Assembly (NCBI GenBank): GCA_900088475.1 | Contig: FLMG01000553.1 | Coordinates: forward strand, 1 to 20,832 | DNA length: 20,832 nucleotides | Reading direction: 5' to 3' | DNA from: Hyphochytrium catenoides | Lineage: Eukaryota > Sar > Hyphochytriomycetes > Hyphochytriales > Hyphochytriaceae | Part shown: one piece after another, positions 9,074-17,679 of the stretch | Numbering within the stretch: the first letter of the stretch is position 1 | How the letters are laid out: the number at the start of each line of letters is the position of its first letter | The notes under the pieces: model-generated | Database searches by the model: none | The model's input: only the letters and a program-made list of their open reading frames with translations | What the model was told of the DNA's origin: nothing | Made by a program: the position numbers and the translations under genes

Positions 9074-9528
9074 CTTGGGCTGACTAGTTCCATATGGTGG
9101 ACAAGTGGTCCCCAGTGTGGTTCCAACTTCCATGGTTCTAGCCTCTTATTTGTAGAGATGTCGCATGTCGCCTACCTAGGGCTGCAACTGGACAGGAAGG
9201 ACTTTCTTTGATTTCAAAGATACCGGCAAGCGAAAGTATTCTAGGCAAATGGCGCTTGACAGTGGGAAGAAGGAGCATGACCATTGTGAGAACTAGAAAC
9301 AGATGTCGAACAGTCTGTCATCAAATGCTGACTCTCATTCTTGAGGGTTACATAGCGCAGACTGGTCTTTCCGGCCCCCGATGTGATAGGTCATTGAAAG
9401 CCTTCTAGCTCGTTGAGGCTTGCATTGTTACACGACCCACCCTTCGCTAGCAATGGCTTTGTCACAGGCACAGCCATGTAAAGGCGCATATAAATCAATG
9501 TCACGTCACTTCATGCGAGGCTTCTCGC
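9074..9528. other. Intergenic, no gene seen
   Basis: Lies between the start of the small minus-strand gene and the 3' end of the uL22 gene on the same strand. No conserved frame was found; it probably carries the promoter of the minus-strand gene starting at 9073. Confidence 0.5.
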
Positions 9529-10487
9529 TCATGATGCTGCTTGTTGCTTCTTCTTTGGTACGAACTTAGGTGCATTTGGATCCTTGCGTACCACGAAGTC
9601 TCGTAGATTGATTTTCCCTGCTTGCCAGAAGCTTAGGGAGTTGTTTGGCAGATTGAGGATGACTGGGTTTCCTCCTGTGATGCCCTTCGTTGTCTGACCA
9701 GCGTACTGCTTGTGCTCCGCATGAATCATTTCCAACCTCTTCTGGTACTGTCGACTTCGGCTTTCCTTCCGCTTTTGTCTTTCCGCCTCTTTCGCTTCAA
9801 TCACTTTAGGATCGTACTCCTCCAGCATTATCGTGAGATGCGCATGAGGTTTCTTCTTGATACCAGAACGACCTGAGAGGGTAAGCATTCAGGGCAGCTA
9901 ATCGTCGACGGACTTAGCCTTAAGAGAGCTTACCCTTGCTATGATAGCTGATCCTTTTAAGATAGTAACCGCGACCAACAATGGCCTGGCTGATTTTTAG
10001 GTTTGGAGGTTTGACCTCGTGATGGATGTCTGCCAGATTGACTGCGCGGCGGATTGTCTCGAAGGTTATCTCTGCGTACTTCTTCCTCTTGTGCACCTTT
10101 AGCTGGTCGATCGCGTCAGGCACGCTAAGCCCCCTAATCTGTAAGGTGAGCATAGAACCATAGGATGAGACGGATCAGCTGACAGAGGTAGCGTTACATA
10201 TGTCTCATTACCTGTCTAGCTATGACGTTCAGCTTCCTCGGACTTGCGCGAAAGTTTTTCAGCTGAGATTTGACGATGACTGGCTGGAAAGGTGTTGACA
10301 TCTGATCGTTCTGGCCGTCATCGTCGCTAATGCTGTGGCCCTCTTCCCCAGCTTTAGGTACGCCAATTCCCGCATTCTCATTTGCCCGAACAAATGGCGC
10401 CGTAGTGGTCCTGAGGCCCATGCCATTGTGCCTCAAGAACGCCCCTCCGTCTCTTCGGAGGAGCTGCCCGCACAGTGACCTTATCAT
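9529..10487 (-). CDS. MRPL22: Mitochondrial large-subunit ribosomal protein uL22m
   Basis: Component of the mitochondrial large ribosomal subunit, lining the peptide exit tunnel. Exons 10212-10487, 9934-10138 and 9529-9872 are separated by introns of 73 nt (GTAATG...TTACAG) and 61 nt (GTAAGC...CTCTCAG), giving 274 aa. The first about 70 residues are an Arg-rich presequence-like leader (MIRSLCGQLLRRDGGAFLRH) and linker. The L22 fold follows: NFRASPRKLNVIARQ, IRGLSVPDAIDQL, YAEITFETIRRAVNLADIHH, LKISQAIVGRGYYLKRI, and the extended loop and strand SGIKKKPHAHLTIMLEE. The C-terminal 100 residues are a charged helix plus extension, as in mitochondrial rather than bacterial forms. ATG 10487 is chosen over the in-frame start at 10571 because it opens directly into the leader. 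The identification is firm at family level; the mitochondrial assignment rests on the leader and extensions. Confidence 0.9.
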
Positions 10488-11293
10488 TGTGCTTTGTGTG
10501 CTATCGCATACGCCTAACCTCTTCCACTCTGAAGCAGATCTTCTACTATTTACCCTTCTCAGACAGCACAAAAATAACCTTTCCCTTCCTCTGAGGTGGT
10601 TCCGACAGATCGCGCTCAGTCGAGAACTCTGCCCCAGAGTTTTCTTGACGTTCTATCGCTTCCCAGCCAGACAGCTCATTGTCGCAGAGAACTCAAGCAG
10701 TAGAGCGCTCCTCTCGAGCCAATGAAAGCATAGATTATTATTGCTTTCTACATCACTAGTAACTGATCGTAAAGTAACTGATTCCGCTTGTCTTCGCCTA
10801 CAGAGGCCGCTAACGGGTATGTGGGAGAAGGACGTTCACTCCTCAATCAGAATCTTCAGAATTGTGAAAGATATGGCCTGAGATCCTTCGCTGCGGGCTG
10901 CACAGTTTTCGCCTCTTGCAGAGCTTCAAACCCCGCCTCATATTTGGATAGCTTTCTAGGAAATAGCAATAGCAATATCACGGATACCGATGAGGAAGGT
11001 GGGACTAATATCAAGGAAAGGCGATATAGGCAGGCACCTTCCACTATAGCACCCTCTTCGTCCAAAGGAGAGTTTGTCGAGGTGTGGCTGTCGCGCCGGG
11101 TGGCGAAAAGCAGAAAGCGATGTGCTGAATAGTGCTCCCCATAGGTAACACCTCCAGGGTCCTCTTTGACACAGAAAAGAAGAGAGGAATCATACATCAA
11201 GGACGTTAGGATTACCACGAACAAAGGGTAGAGAGACGAAGGAGAGCTGCTAGAATATCACCGGGTGATGTTATCAACCCTGGCTCACTGAAA
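10488..11293. other. Region between uL22m and amine oxidase; possible small unassigned gene
   Basis: Divergent spacer of about 800 bp. Both strands of 10790-11220 contain natural-looking frames. On plus, an acceptor-like CGCCTACAG (ending about 10800) opens a frame to 11132 with SNSNITDTDEEGG and a basic end, but no plausible first exon with an ATG was found. On minus, an exon ending near 11048 could join across an 83-nt intron with a CTATTTCCTAG end (near 10966) to a basic tail ending at a TGA near 10847. The two readings exclude each other and neither matches a known family, so I do not call a gene. It should also contain both promoters. Confidence 0.35.
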
Positions 11294-12745
11294 ATGTCAA
11301 CCAAGGTCGCAGATGTTATAGTTGTTGGAGCGGGGATTTCAGGTCTGACAGCAGCCTATCGCCTCACACAGGCTGAAGCTTCCGTCTTGGTTTTAGAGGC
11401 TAGTTCTAGAGTTGGAGGGAGGCTTTTCTCAATTGAAGCGTATCCTGGTAAATGGATTGACCTTGGGGGCCAGTGGGTGGGGCCGACACAGGTTGATGTG
11501 CTGGACCTCCTCAAGGAGCTTGAGCTTGAGACCTTTCCGCAGCCAGTGGGTGCCGAGCTGCTTGAGTATCGTGGCGACTTACGCGGTCCGTATAAGGGCA
11601 CAATCCCTCCGCTACCATTATTTGCACTTCTTGAAGTCCAGTTCTCTCTTCTGAAAACCCTCAATAGAGAAGCCGCCAAAATTGATGCAGTCAATCCGGA
11701 GAGAAGTCCAAACGCACTGGAGTATGATTCTATTACACTGGACGAGTGGGCGAGGAGAAATATGTGGACCGACGCGGCTAGGAAAGGATTGGAGCTGGCT
11801 ATCCGAGCCACTCTCTGTGCCGAAACTACTGAAGTGTCTTTTCTTGCTTTCCTTTGGTATATCCGTACCGCGGGCTCCGTTGAAGCACTACTTGACTTCG
11901 AAGGCGGTGCCCAGCAGGACCGTATAATAGGTGGCACGGACGGGATCTGCCGAGCCCTATTGCAGCGAATCGGGCCTGAAAAGGTCAAATTTAACTCACC
12001 AGTCACAGAGATCAAGCAGGATGCGGATTGTGTGTCAGTAAGAGATCTATCTGGCAACGTCTATCATGGAAGTCGAGTGATTCTGGCTCTTCCTCCGACG
12101 TCCTATAGAAGAATAAACTTTATACCGGGACTTCCTGTCTCCTTGCAGACGCTGGTCAACCGCCTCTTCATGGGCTCCATGTGCAAAATTTGGGCTGTGT
12201 ACCCTCGCGCCTTCTGGGTGGATAGGGGTCTCAGTGGCATGGCCGTCACAATGCCTTATACCCCAAGAGACAGACAGCACTTGAAGGTACATATGGCGGA
12301 GAAGGAGGAGGAATGGAACCCCATAACGACGGTATGCGACGGCTCCAATCACGATAGAAGCCTTAACGCCCTTGTTGTCTTCGTCAATGGCTTTCAGACG
12401 GTCCGATTCCTGAAAAAGCCTGAGGAACTCAGGAAGAAACTTATCCTTGATCGTTTGTCTCAGTACTTTGGTGAAGAAGCGAGGAGCCCGGACTCCTACG
12501 TGGAGCAGAATTGGATGGAGGACCCTTGGGCTATGGGAGCTTACACTACTATCCTACCAGTGGGCGCTATGACTCTTTACTCCTCCTTGGACGACCTACG
12601 ACGTCCCGTTGGCAGGATCCATATGGCGGGTACTGAAACAGCAACAAAGTGGCCAGGATATATGTCTGGTGGGGTTCAGGCGGGAGACAGGGCTGCAGTC
12701 GAGGTGCTGAAGGTGCTAAAAAACGAGAGACAGGGAAGTGGCTAA
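11294..12745 (+). CDS. Flavin-containing amine oxidase, intronless (MAO/L-amino-acid oxidase family)
   Basis: Oxidises a primary or secondary amine to imine plus H2O2 with FAD. 483 aa in a single exon. The Rossmann FAD motif VVGAGISGLTAAYRL is at 10-24, followed by ASSRVGGRLFS and LGGQWVGPTQ (58-67). The Lys that hydrogen-bonds flavin N5 in MAO is K298 in GSMCKIWAVYPRAFW. WMEDPWAMGAYTTILPVG (407-424) replaces the Cys that covalently binds FAD in animal MAO with Ala416, so FAD is probably non-covalent. Both aromatic-cage tyrosines appear conserved (Tyr417 and Tyr456 in KWPGYM), and RIHMAGTETATKWPGYMSGG is the second FAD-binding segment. No C-terminal membrane helix is visible, unlike animal MAO, so it is probably soluble. 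It is the only long gene here without introns, suggesting bacterial origin or retroposition. The substrate cannot be told from the sequence. Confidence 0.93.
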   Translation: MSTKVADVIVVGAGISGLTAAYRLTQAEASVLVLEASSRVGGRLFSIEAYPGKWIDLGGQWVGPTQVDVLDLLKELELETFPQPVGAELLEYRGDLRGPYKGTIPPLPLFALLEVQFSLLKTLNREAAKIDAVNPERSPNALEYDSITLDEWARRNMWTDAARKGLELAIRATLCAETTEVSFLAFLWYIRTAGSVEALLDFEGGAQQDRIIGGTDGICRALLQRIGPEKVKFNSPVTEIKQDADCVSVRDLSGNVYHGSRVILALPPTSYRRINFIPGLPVSLQTLVNRLFMGSMCKIWAVYPRAFWVDRGLSGMAVTMPYTPRDRQHLKVHMAEKEEEWNPITTVCDGSNHDRSLNALVVFVNGFQTVRFLKKPEELRKKLILDRLSQYFGEEARSPDSYVEQNWMEDPWAMGAYTTILPVGAMTLYSSLDDLRRPVGRIHMAGTETATKWPGYMSGGVQAGDRAAVEVLKVLKNERQGSG

Positions 12746-13283
12746 TGCGCCAAGTAATCGTCCACACTAGGGAAGCGATCGAAGAGGCAGCTTCTAGACT
12801 TTGTGCCAGTTAAGGCTGGCTTTGCAGGAAATCTAAACTCTCCTCCACAACATAGCAGTTATCCCTCTGCAATAGAGCCTAGGAAATTGTTAGCGTTGAC
12901 GGAGGGATGCACTTTACCGACATAAAAAAGATCGTGAGACGGTTTTGTTTTCATCTCTACCCAGAAATCACTCTTTGCTATCAATGTGCTGTGCACACAG
13001 TCGCGGTTAAGATGTCGTCACACAACATGATCTGTTTTCTATCGAGTAGCCACATAGTAGACCATTGTACGACGAGCACGTCCGTAAGCCCAAATTGGTC
13101 AAGACTCGACCAGCCTTCTGCATGAGATTCAGTCGAATGCTAAGGTGTTCTATCTCTTAGTATTATAACGTGAAAGAATGGGTCCCGCCCGTGCAAGCAA
13201 CAAGGCAGTGCACAGGGCAATGTATACTTCCAGAGTTGGCATCATTAGGAGTTTCAGGCGGGAGCCTCGAAGCTTCGAAAGTC
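12746..13283. other. Intergenic between two convergent genes, no gene seen
   Basis: Separates the 3' ends of the amine oxidase (plus) and the triple NDK gene (minus). The plus frames at 12907-13125 and 13178-13432 show no family resemblance, and the latter overlaps the real last NDK exon on the other strand. Presumed 3' UTRs. Confidence 0.55.
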
Positions 13284-14972
13284 TCAAGGGGCGAAGATTA
13301 AACGAATTTCTCTTTCTGCAGATCCTGGAGAGTCCGATCCATGGACTGCATTCTTTTCTCCGTCAGTCCCATAGTGCGCACGGATGCTATGTGTTGACGA
13401 GTATACAGAAAGGTCATTCGGCGCCAGGTTGAAAGCTGTAGCACTTTTAAGCCTTACCTGTTGGGTGCCTCAGCACGAGCTTTCTCGGAGTTCGTTGGCC
13501 CAGCAAGCTCTCTCCACGCTTTGATCGCATTCTCCTTCTGCAAAATGAGACCGACAACCGGACCACTAGTCATGAAAGCAACGAGGTCCTTGAAGAAGGG
13601 TTTCTCCTTATGCTCGCCGTAAAATTCCTCAGCTTTCTCTTGAGTGAGCTGGAACTCCTGCTGCTTGACAATTTCGAAGCCTGAAAAAGGAGAGACCGCC
13701 TTATAAGCCCGCTGTGACTCTTTGTCCGAGAAGGCTCTGATCTTTACACAATATAGCTCCCACTATAGACTTGTCAATCTTACCATTCTCTTTGATCTTG
13801 TCTACGATAGCTGGTACGTGGCCAGCTGCCATCGCGTCAGGCTTGATCATGGCATAAGTCTTCTGTAAGGGATCTATAGTGAGTTCAGGAAAGAAAAAGA
13901 GAATCTCTCTGTAGGCGGACTCTGGTCCGTCCGAGCCATGGACAGCGTTGCAAGTGCCATTGGTACCATACAAAGCACGGATGGATTCGGGAGCTTCCTC
14001 TTTGGCCTTGAAGCAGTTCGTCGGCCCAATGAACTTTCTCCAAGAAGTCACCGCCTTCTCCTTTTTGAGAACCATAGCAACGATAGGTCCGCTCGTCATA
14101 AAGCGGACTAGCTCCTCGTAGAAGGGTTTGCCCTTGTGTTCGCCGTAGAATTCTTCAGCGTGGTGAGGTGAAAGGGTAAGCTGTCGCTTCTTTACAATCT
14201 CAAACCCAGCTGCTGTCGTCTTCTCGACGATCTCCTCCGCCTTTCCGGCCCCGACTGCGTCTGGCTTGATCATTGCATATGTGTACACAGTCCTACATAA
14301 AAACAGCGGTGTGTGGCACAAGAATGAAGTAAATAGCAATGCTCACGAGCTCCGACTGTACGGTATGGTAAGTCCCATACCTATCGTTGTGCCCAGGGAA
14401 GAAATAGGCAATCTCCCTTTCGGCTGTGGCATCGGCATCGGAGCCGTGTGCTGCATTTCGGGTGCCATCTGTTCCAAATCTTGCGCGGATGCTAGCGATG
14501 ACGATGATGTGTGATCAGCTTTGGGGGTTCTCAGGCCGACAACTATCGTATACTTTTACCTTTCAGGAGCCTCTGCCTTAGCCCTGTCAGTGTTGGTTGG
14601 ACCCAGGAGCTCCCTCCACTTCTTGACAGCCTCGTCTCTCTGTAGCACTAGCAGTACTGCTGGGCCACTGGTCATAAACTCAATGAGGGTTGGAAAGAAC
14701 TCCTTTTCTTTGTGCTCTTTGTAGAACCCTTCAGCCTGCTGCTGGGTAAGCGTCGTCTCTTTTTCAAGGACCACCTCAAAGCCTAGAGCACATGGCTTAG
14801 GCTTAGGTCTTTTACCTTTAACTTAATAGGAATAGGTCCAGAGACTCTTACCGTGCTCCCGGGCTAGAGAGAGGATCTCGTCCTTCTTTCCTGAAGCTAC
14901 GGCATCTGGCTTGATCATGGCAAATGTTTCCCGGCCGGCCAGAGGCACCTGAATGCTTGATGCGCCTCCCAT
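13284..14972 (-). CDS. Triple-domain nucleoside diphosphate kinase
   Basis: NDK moves the gamma phosphate between nucleoside triphosphates through a phospho-His. Exons: 14852-14972, 14560-14782, 14381-14491, 13784-14292, 13458-13680 and 13284-13386. Introns are 69, 68, 88, 103 and 71 nt; the total of 1290 nt gives 429 aa. Three complete domains occur in tandem, with MIKPDAV or MIKPDAM at about 19, 159 and 301, the SIRAxxGT loop, and the active-site His in NA(A/V)HGSD at about 130, 270 and 411. All three therefore look catalytically intact. Ordinary NDKs have one domain of about 150 aa; multi-NDK proteins are known as NME8/NME7-type flagellar proteins, but no thioredoxin or DM10 domain is seen here. 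The start MGGASS fits an N-myristoylation signal (Gly2, Ser6). The introns in domains 1 and 3 match in position and domain 2 has lost them. Confidence 0.93.
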
Positions 14973-15512
14973 TATTACAGATCCTTAAACACCCTTTTGT
15001 CTCTAGAATCTTGCAGTCAGCAAGGCGTAGCTGGTTTCCTGACAAAGCAATTCTGTCTCAGCAAAATCTTTCCTCAGGAAGGAGGAAGACCTGTCGGTGA
15101 AGTAAGATATCTCTTGATGTGTCTTGCTCGTCCTCTCACGCTGACGCTTGGCAACTGGCGGCCTTATGAGAATGAGCACTAGCTAGACTTTGAGCAAAGC
15201 ACGTGGTGGCGTCGCTTCAGGCGGACCGAGGGGCGGTGAAGAGACAGTACTACCTATCCTCTCAACCTCTCTCCTGCTGAGGATACCGGACAACAACAGC
15301 CCAATTACGGGTACCGTAACATCCCATACGGACAATACTCTTTACGAACCGTCAGCGTTCCTACGTACAACAGTAAGTACGAAGGGAAGATCTTTGTCCT
15401 CAACTGGGCTTGTCCTTTCGCCTTTCGCCCTTTCATCAAACGAAAAACGATGCGGTTAACGGCTCTCATAGCAGCGATTGTACTGGTCGTACCTGCTGTA
15501 CAGCGGTTATAG
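14960..15512 (+). CDS. Small putative tail-anchored membrane protein
   Basis: The well-supported part is the frame 15248-15512, containing DTGQQQPNYGYRNIPYGQYS, YEGKIFVLNWACPFAFRPF, a basic KRK, then a hydrophobic helix LTALIAAIVLVVPAV and the last residues QRL. A single C-terminal membrane helix with basic flank is typical of tail-anchored proteins of ER or mitochondria. One first exon fits in phase: ATG 14960 to 15096 ([20 protein letters not shown]..., presequence-like), donor GTGAAG, intron 15097-15247, giving 133 aa. That start would overlap the first codons of the NDK gene on the other strand by 13 bp, so the 5' end is doubtful. An alternative joins a frame at about 15200-15235 to 15281 across a 46-nt intron. 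No family recognised. Confidence 0.45.
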
Positions 15513-15670
15513 GATCGGACTGTTTACATCTCATCCTACCGTTTTACGACCAACCCACGCCTTCGTCTGTTGATGGGGCCGCCGGCCGGCTTTGATCAGC
15601 GTTCATCAACGCTATTATTAGTCTGCAGTCTGCAGACGCAGCAGCAAAAAGAAAGTGTACGCGTGTGACT

Positions 15671-15707
15671 GCAGTGACTGTACTCTGTCAGTCACCCTGG
15701 TCACTGC
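15671..15707. repeat. Nested inverted repeats (possible hairpin)
   Basis: GTGACTG at 15674-15680 pairs with CAGTCAC at 15689-15695 (8-nt loop), and GCAGTGAC at 15671-15678 pairs with GTCACTGC at 15700-15707. The two pairings compete for the same left arm. Short, and possibly a chance product of a CAGTGA-rich stretch. Confidence 0.6.
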
Positions 15708-16117
15708 TACGGGATGATGATGTTGCTTTCCTCCGCCCTGCCCAAAAAACAGGTGATGGCTGCGCTCTTTATTAAAAGATTCTGGTTTGGGAAGTATCTG
15801 CTGTGTATGTTTGTGCCTTTGTGGGCAATCAATGCTTGAGGCCAAGAACTCTCAGGGGGCTCGGCAAAACATCTCATGGTGAGCGACTCATACAACAAGG
15901 GCACTTGACCATCATACCTGCTGGGAGCGACGCCGGACTCAACAGAGATGATGGTCAATACTGGTACTTCGAATGGTAACAACGTTGCACCAAGATGCAT
16001 CCAGCCGCAGCCACAATGATGAAAAGGGTTCACCTCATTATACGACCAGCCAGGGTCAACATGAGGAGTACTGCCTAAATCGGTGATAAAAGTATTATAT
16101 CGCTTAAAGAGCGGCAT
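15707..16117 (-). CDS. Weak candidate ORF, unknown function
   Basis: A 136-codon frame from ATG 16117 beginning MPLFKRYNTFITDLGSTPHV, with a Cys/His/Trp-rich segment FHHCGCGWMHLG near residue 35. A donor-like AG|GTATGA at about residue 67 and an acceptor ATACACAG further on would remove an in-frame 117-nt segment, so the product may be 97 or 136 aa. An overlapping frame in another phase (15618-15845) also stays open. No homology recognised; it may be chance. Confidence 0.25.
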   Translation of the reverse strand: MPLFKRYNTFITDLGSTPHVDPGWSYNEVNPFHHCGCGWMHLGATLLPFEVPVLTIISVESGVAPSRYDGQVPLLYESLTMRCFAEPPESSWPQALIAHKGTNIHSRYFPNQNLLIKSAAITCFLGRAEESNIIIP

Positions 16118-16732
16118 AAAGGCCGAGATAGAGCCACATAGCGTCGCTCTCCCTGTTGCTGGTATGTATGTCAGAGCTTTCGCAGATTATTATGCTGGTA
16201 TAAACTGTTCACTTTGTGGACCTCTTCTTTACAAAGAGGAGAAGTACTGAGCCCATTGACTTGAGAATCGAGCCTTGCGGCTGTAACATTGGGAGCAGTA
16301 CCAATCATCATGTCAGACTAGTAGCTGATATATCTTCTTCAAGTGCCATCTAACTAGCTCCGCCATATATTGTTACTCTCCAAGCACTCCTTATTCCTCC
16401 TGGCTCACCCCTTGCCAGGATTTATTATCATGCTGGCATGAAGACGAGTCATGAAAGATCACCTGGCAGCCTACACCTTGTTAATTTCTGAACTCCTTCT
16501 TCCATCGCTTGATGGCTGAAAGAAATATGCTTGCAGGCGCCGGAAGCTCAAACGCTCGTTGCTTCGTCTTAACTCCTTTCTCGATCGAGTAGCTAGAGTT
16601 GATCAAAGACAAAGCCGTTCAGACAGCGTTTCTTTCTTTGGTGTCCCTAACGAATAATCACATTCATGAAATGTTTTGGGACAGCATGCCATATCAATCA
16701 ATGACGCGTTTATAACTTTGTTGGCAACCCCC

Positions 16733-16741
16733 TTTATATAA
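16733..16741 (+). promoter_or_regulatory. TATA-box-like element
   Basis: TTTATATAA lies about 85 nt upstream of a candidate start codon and just before a well-formed 46-nt intron. Its position agrees with a core promoter for the small plus-strand gene at 16822. No experimental support; AT-rich 9-mers also occur by chance. Confidence 0.3.
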
Positions 16742-16821
16742 CTCTGTAAGTCGGTGGCGACTAACGCCCCATATTGAGCTCTTTCTGTCAGATCGAGACC
16801 TCAGTCGCTCCATGTCAGCAG

Positions 16822-17261
16822 ATGCTTACTCTTAATCTCCTTGCTTGTTCTTCTTGGGCCAAAGCGGTAAGTGATATGAATTGCTACACGAAAGAACAGA
16901 GAAACGTTGAGCTCGTTGAAGCTACCACACTGAAAGAATATGAGTGGGGAGAAATGTCCATGAGGCAGAGACCTATCTCAAAAGATAGTTGGGCGGAAGG
17001 TTGACGTCACATCAACTGGAATTCACGCCCATTTAGCTGGCAAGGGTCTGTGATGTCATGATGGAGGGGGCTACCCCAACACCCATGTCAGCGTACCTCC
17101 GAAGGCAGAATGCATTAAGACAGAATGACCTGGTTCAGATTGACCAGGACATCTGTCTCTCAGAACACTCCATCTCTACGGTAAACTCAGGCAACATGTC
17201 CCTCGCCCTTTTTGCCCAACCAAGCGGCCTCGATGACTGGTTCCGCCACGACGCCATATAG
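16822..17261 (+). CDS. Small two-exon candidate gene with signal-like start
   Basis: Exon 1 16822-16866 encodes MLTLNLLACSSWAKA, a short hydrophobic start that could be part of a signal peptide. A strong donor GTAAGT begins at 16867; the intron ends CCCATTTAG at 17036, and exon 2 17037-17261 continues in phase 0 to a TAG, giving 89 aa. Exon 2 includes MMEGATPTPMSAYLRRQNAL, DLVQIDQDICLSEHSIST and ends DDWFRHDAI. The intron is 170 nt. A 95-codon ATG frame on the opposite strand (17135-17419, MAARPFLLAVSVKN) overlaps exon 2 and competes with it. I favour plus because of the TATA-like element, 5' UTR intron and donor. No family recognised. Confidence 0.35.
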
Positions 17262-17679
17262 TCGACCCGTTCGGCGGACACTAAAAGGCTGATCAAAAGT
17301 GCGCAATGCTGAAGGCGGCTGAAGTCATAATCCTTCCGCTTTGATATAAAACCCTTCCACTTCGGATTCTTGGCCTCCTGATTCTTGACGGACACTGCCA
17401 GAAGGAAGGGTCGAGCAGCCATGCAACTCACACCCCTCTAGCTCAGCATGAACTAACGATACTCATAAGCAACTTCCAAGTGATCGCGAGTCCGCGGCGG
17501 CTGTTCCTACTTCATTGAGATTTGCACCCTCCAAAACCTCTTTGGGCATTCCCTTATTGTTTGCGAGAGCTCTTACCGGATCGTATGGAATGGCTGCGAT
17601 TGGTTGATGAGTTATGATAACACGACAGATGAAGATGATATGTATGTACGGTGGTGAGTGATCCTAACGTTACGGCTCG
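17262..17679. other. Intergenic, 3' flank of SmD3
   Basis: Between the 3' end of a plus-strand candidate and the convergent SmD3 stop. Part of it is covered by the competing minus frame 17135-17419 noted above; nothing else was seen. Confidence 0.45.

Larger units (their letters stand above)
15513..16821. other. Long stretch without a confident gene
   Basis: About 1.3 kb. The best frame is 15707-16117 on minus (listed separately). Nested inverted repeats lie at 15671-15707. From 16740 there are plus-strand signals: a TATA-like TTTATATAA at 16733-16741 and a good small intron 16746-16791 (GTAAGT, CTAAC branch, TTTCTGTCAG), which would be a 5' UTR intron for the small gene at 16822. Nothing else was recognised. 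Confidence 0.4.

Noticed and set aside
10330-10725. Plus frame of 131 codons overlapping uL22 exon 1
   Set aside because: Antisense shadow of the uL22 leader; no recognisable product.
11356-12057. 233-codon minus frame inside the amine oxidase
   Set aside because: It lies antisense to a firmly identified coding exon and shows no family features.
14266-14724. Plus frames over the NDK exons
   Set aside because: Shadows of the NDK coding sequence on the other strand.
8822-14940. GGCCGGCC palindromes at 8822 and 14933
   Set aside because: Two 8-bp palindromes 6 kb apart have no shared context; expected by chance at this base composition.
17135-17419. Minus frame MAARPFLLAVSVKN... of 95 codons
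   Set aside because: It reads naturally but overlaps the plus candidate gene that has better promoter and splice signals; kept only as an alternative.
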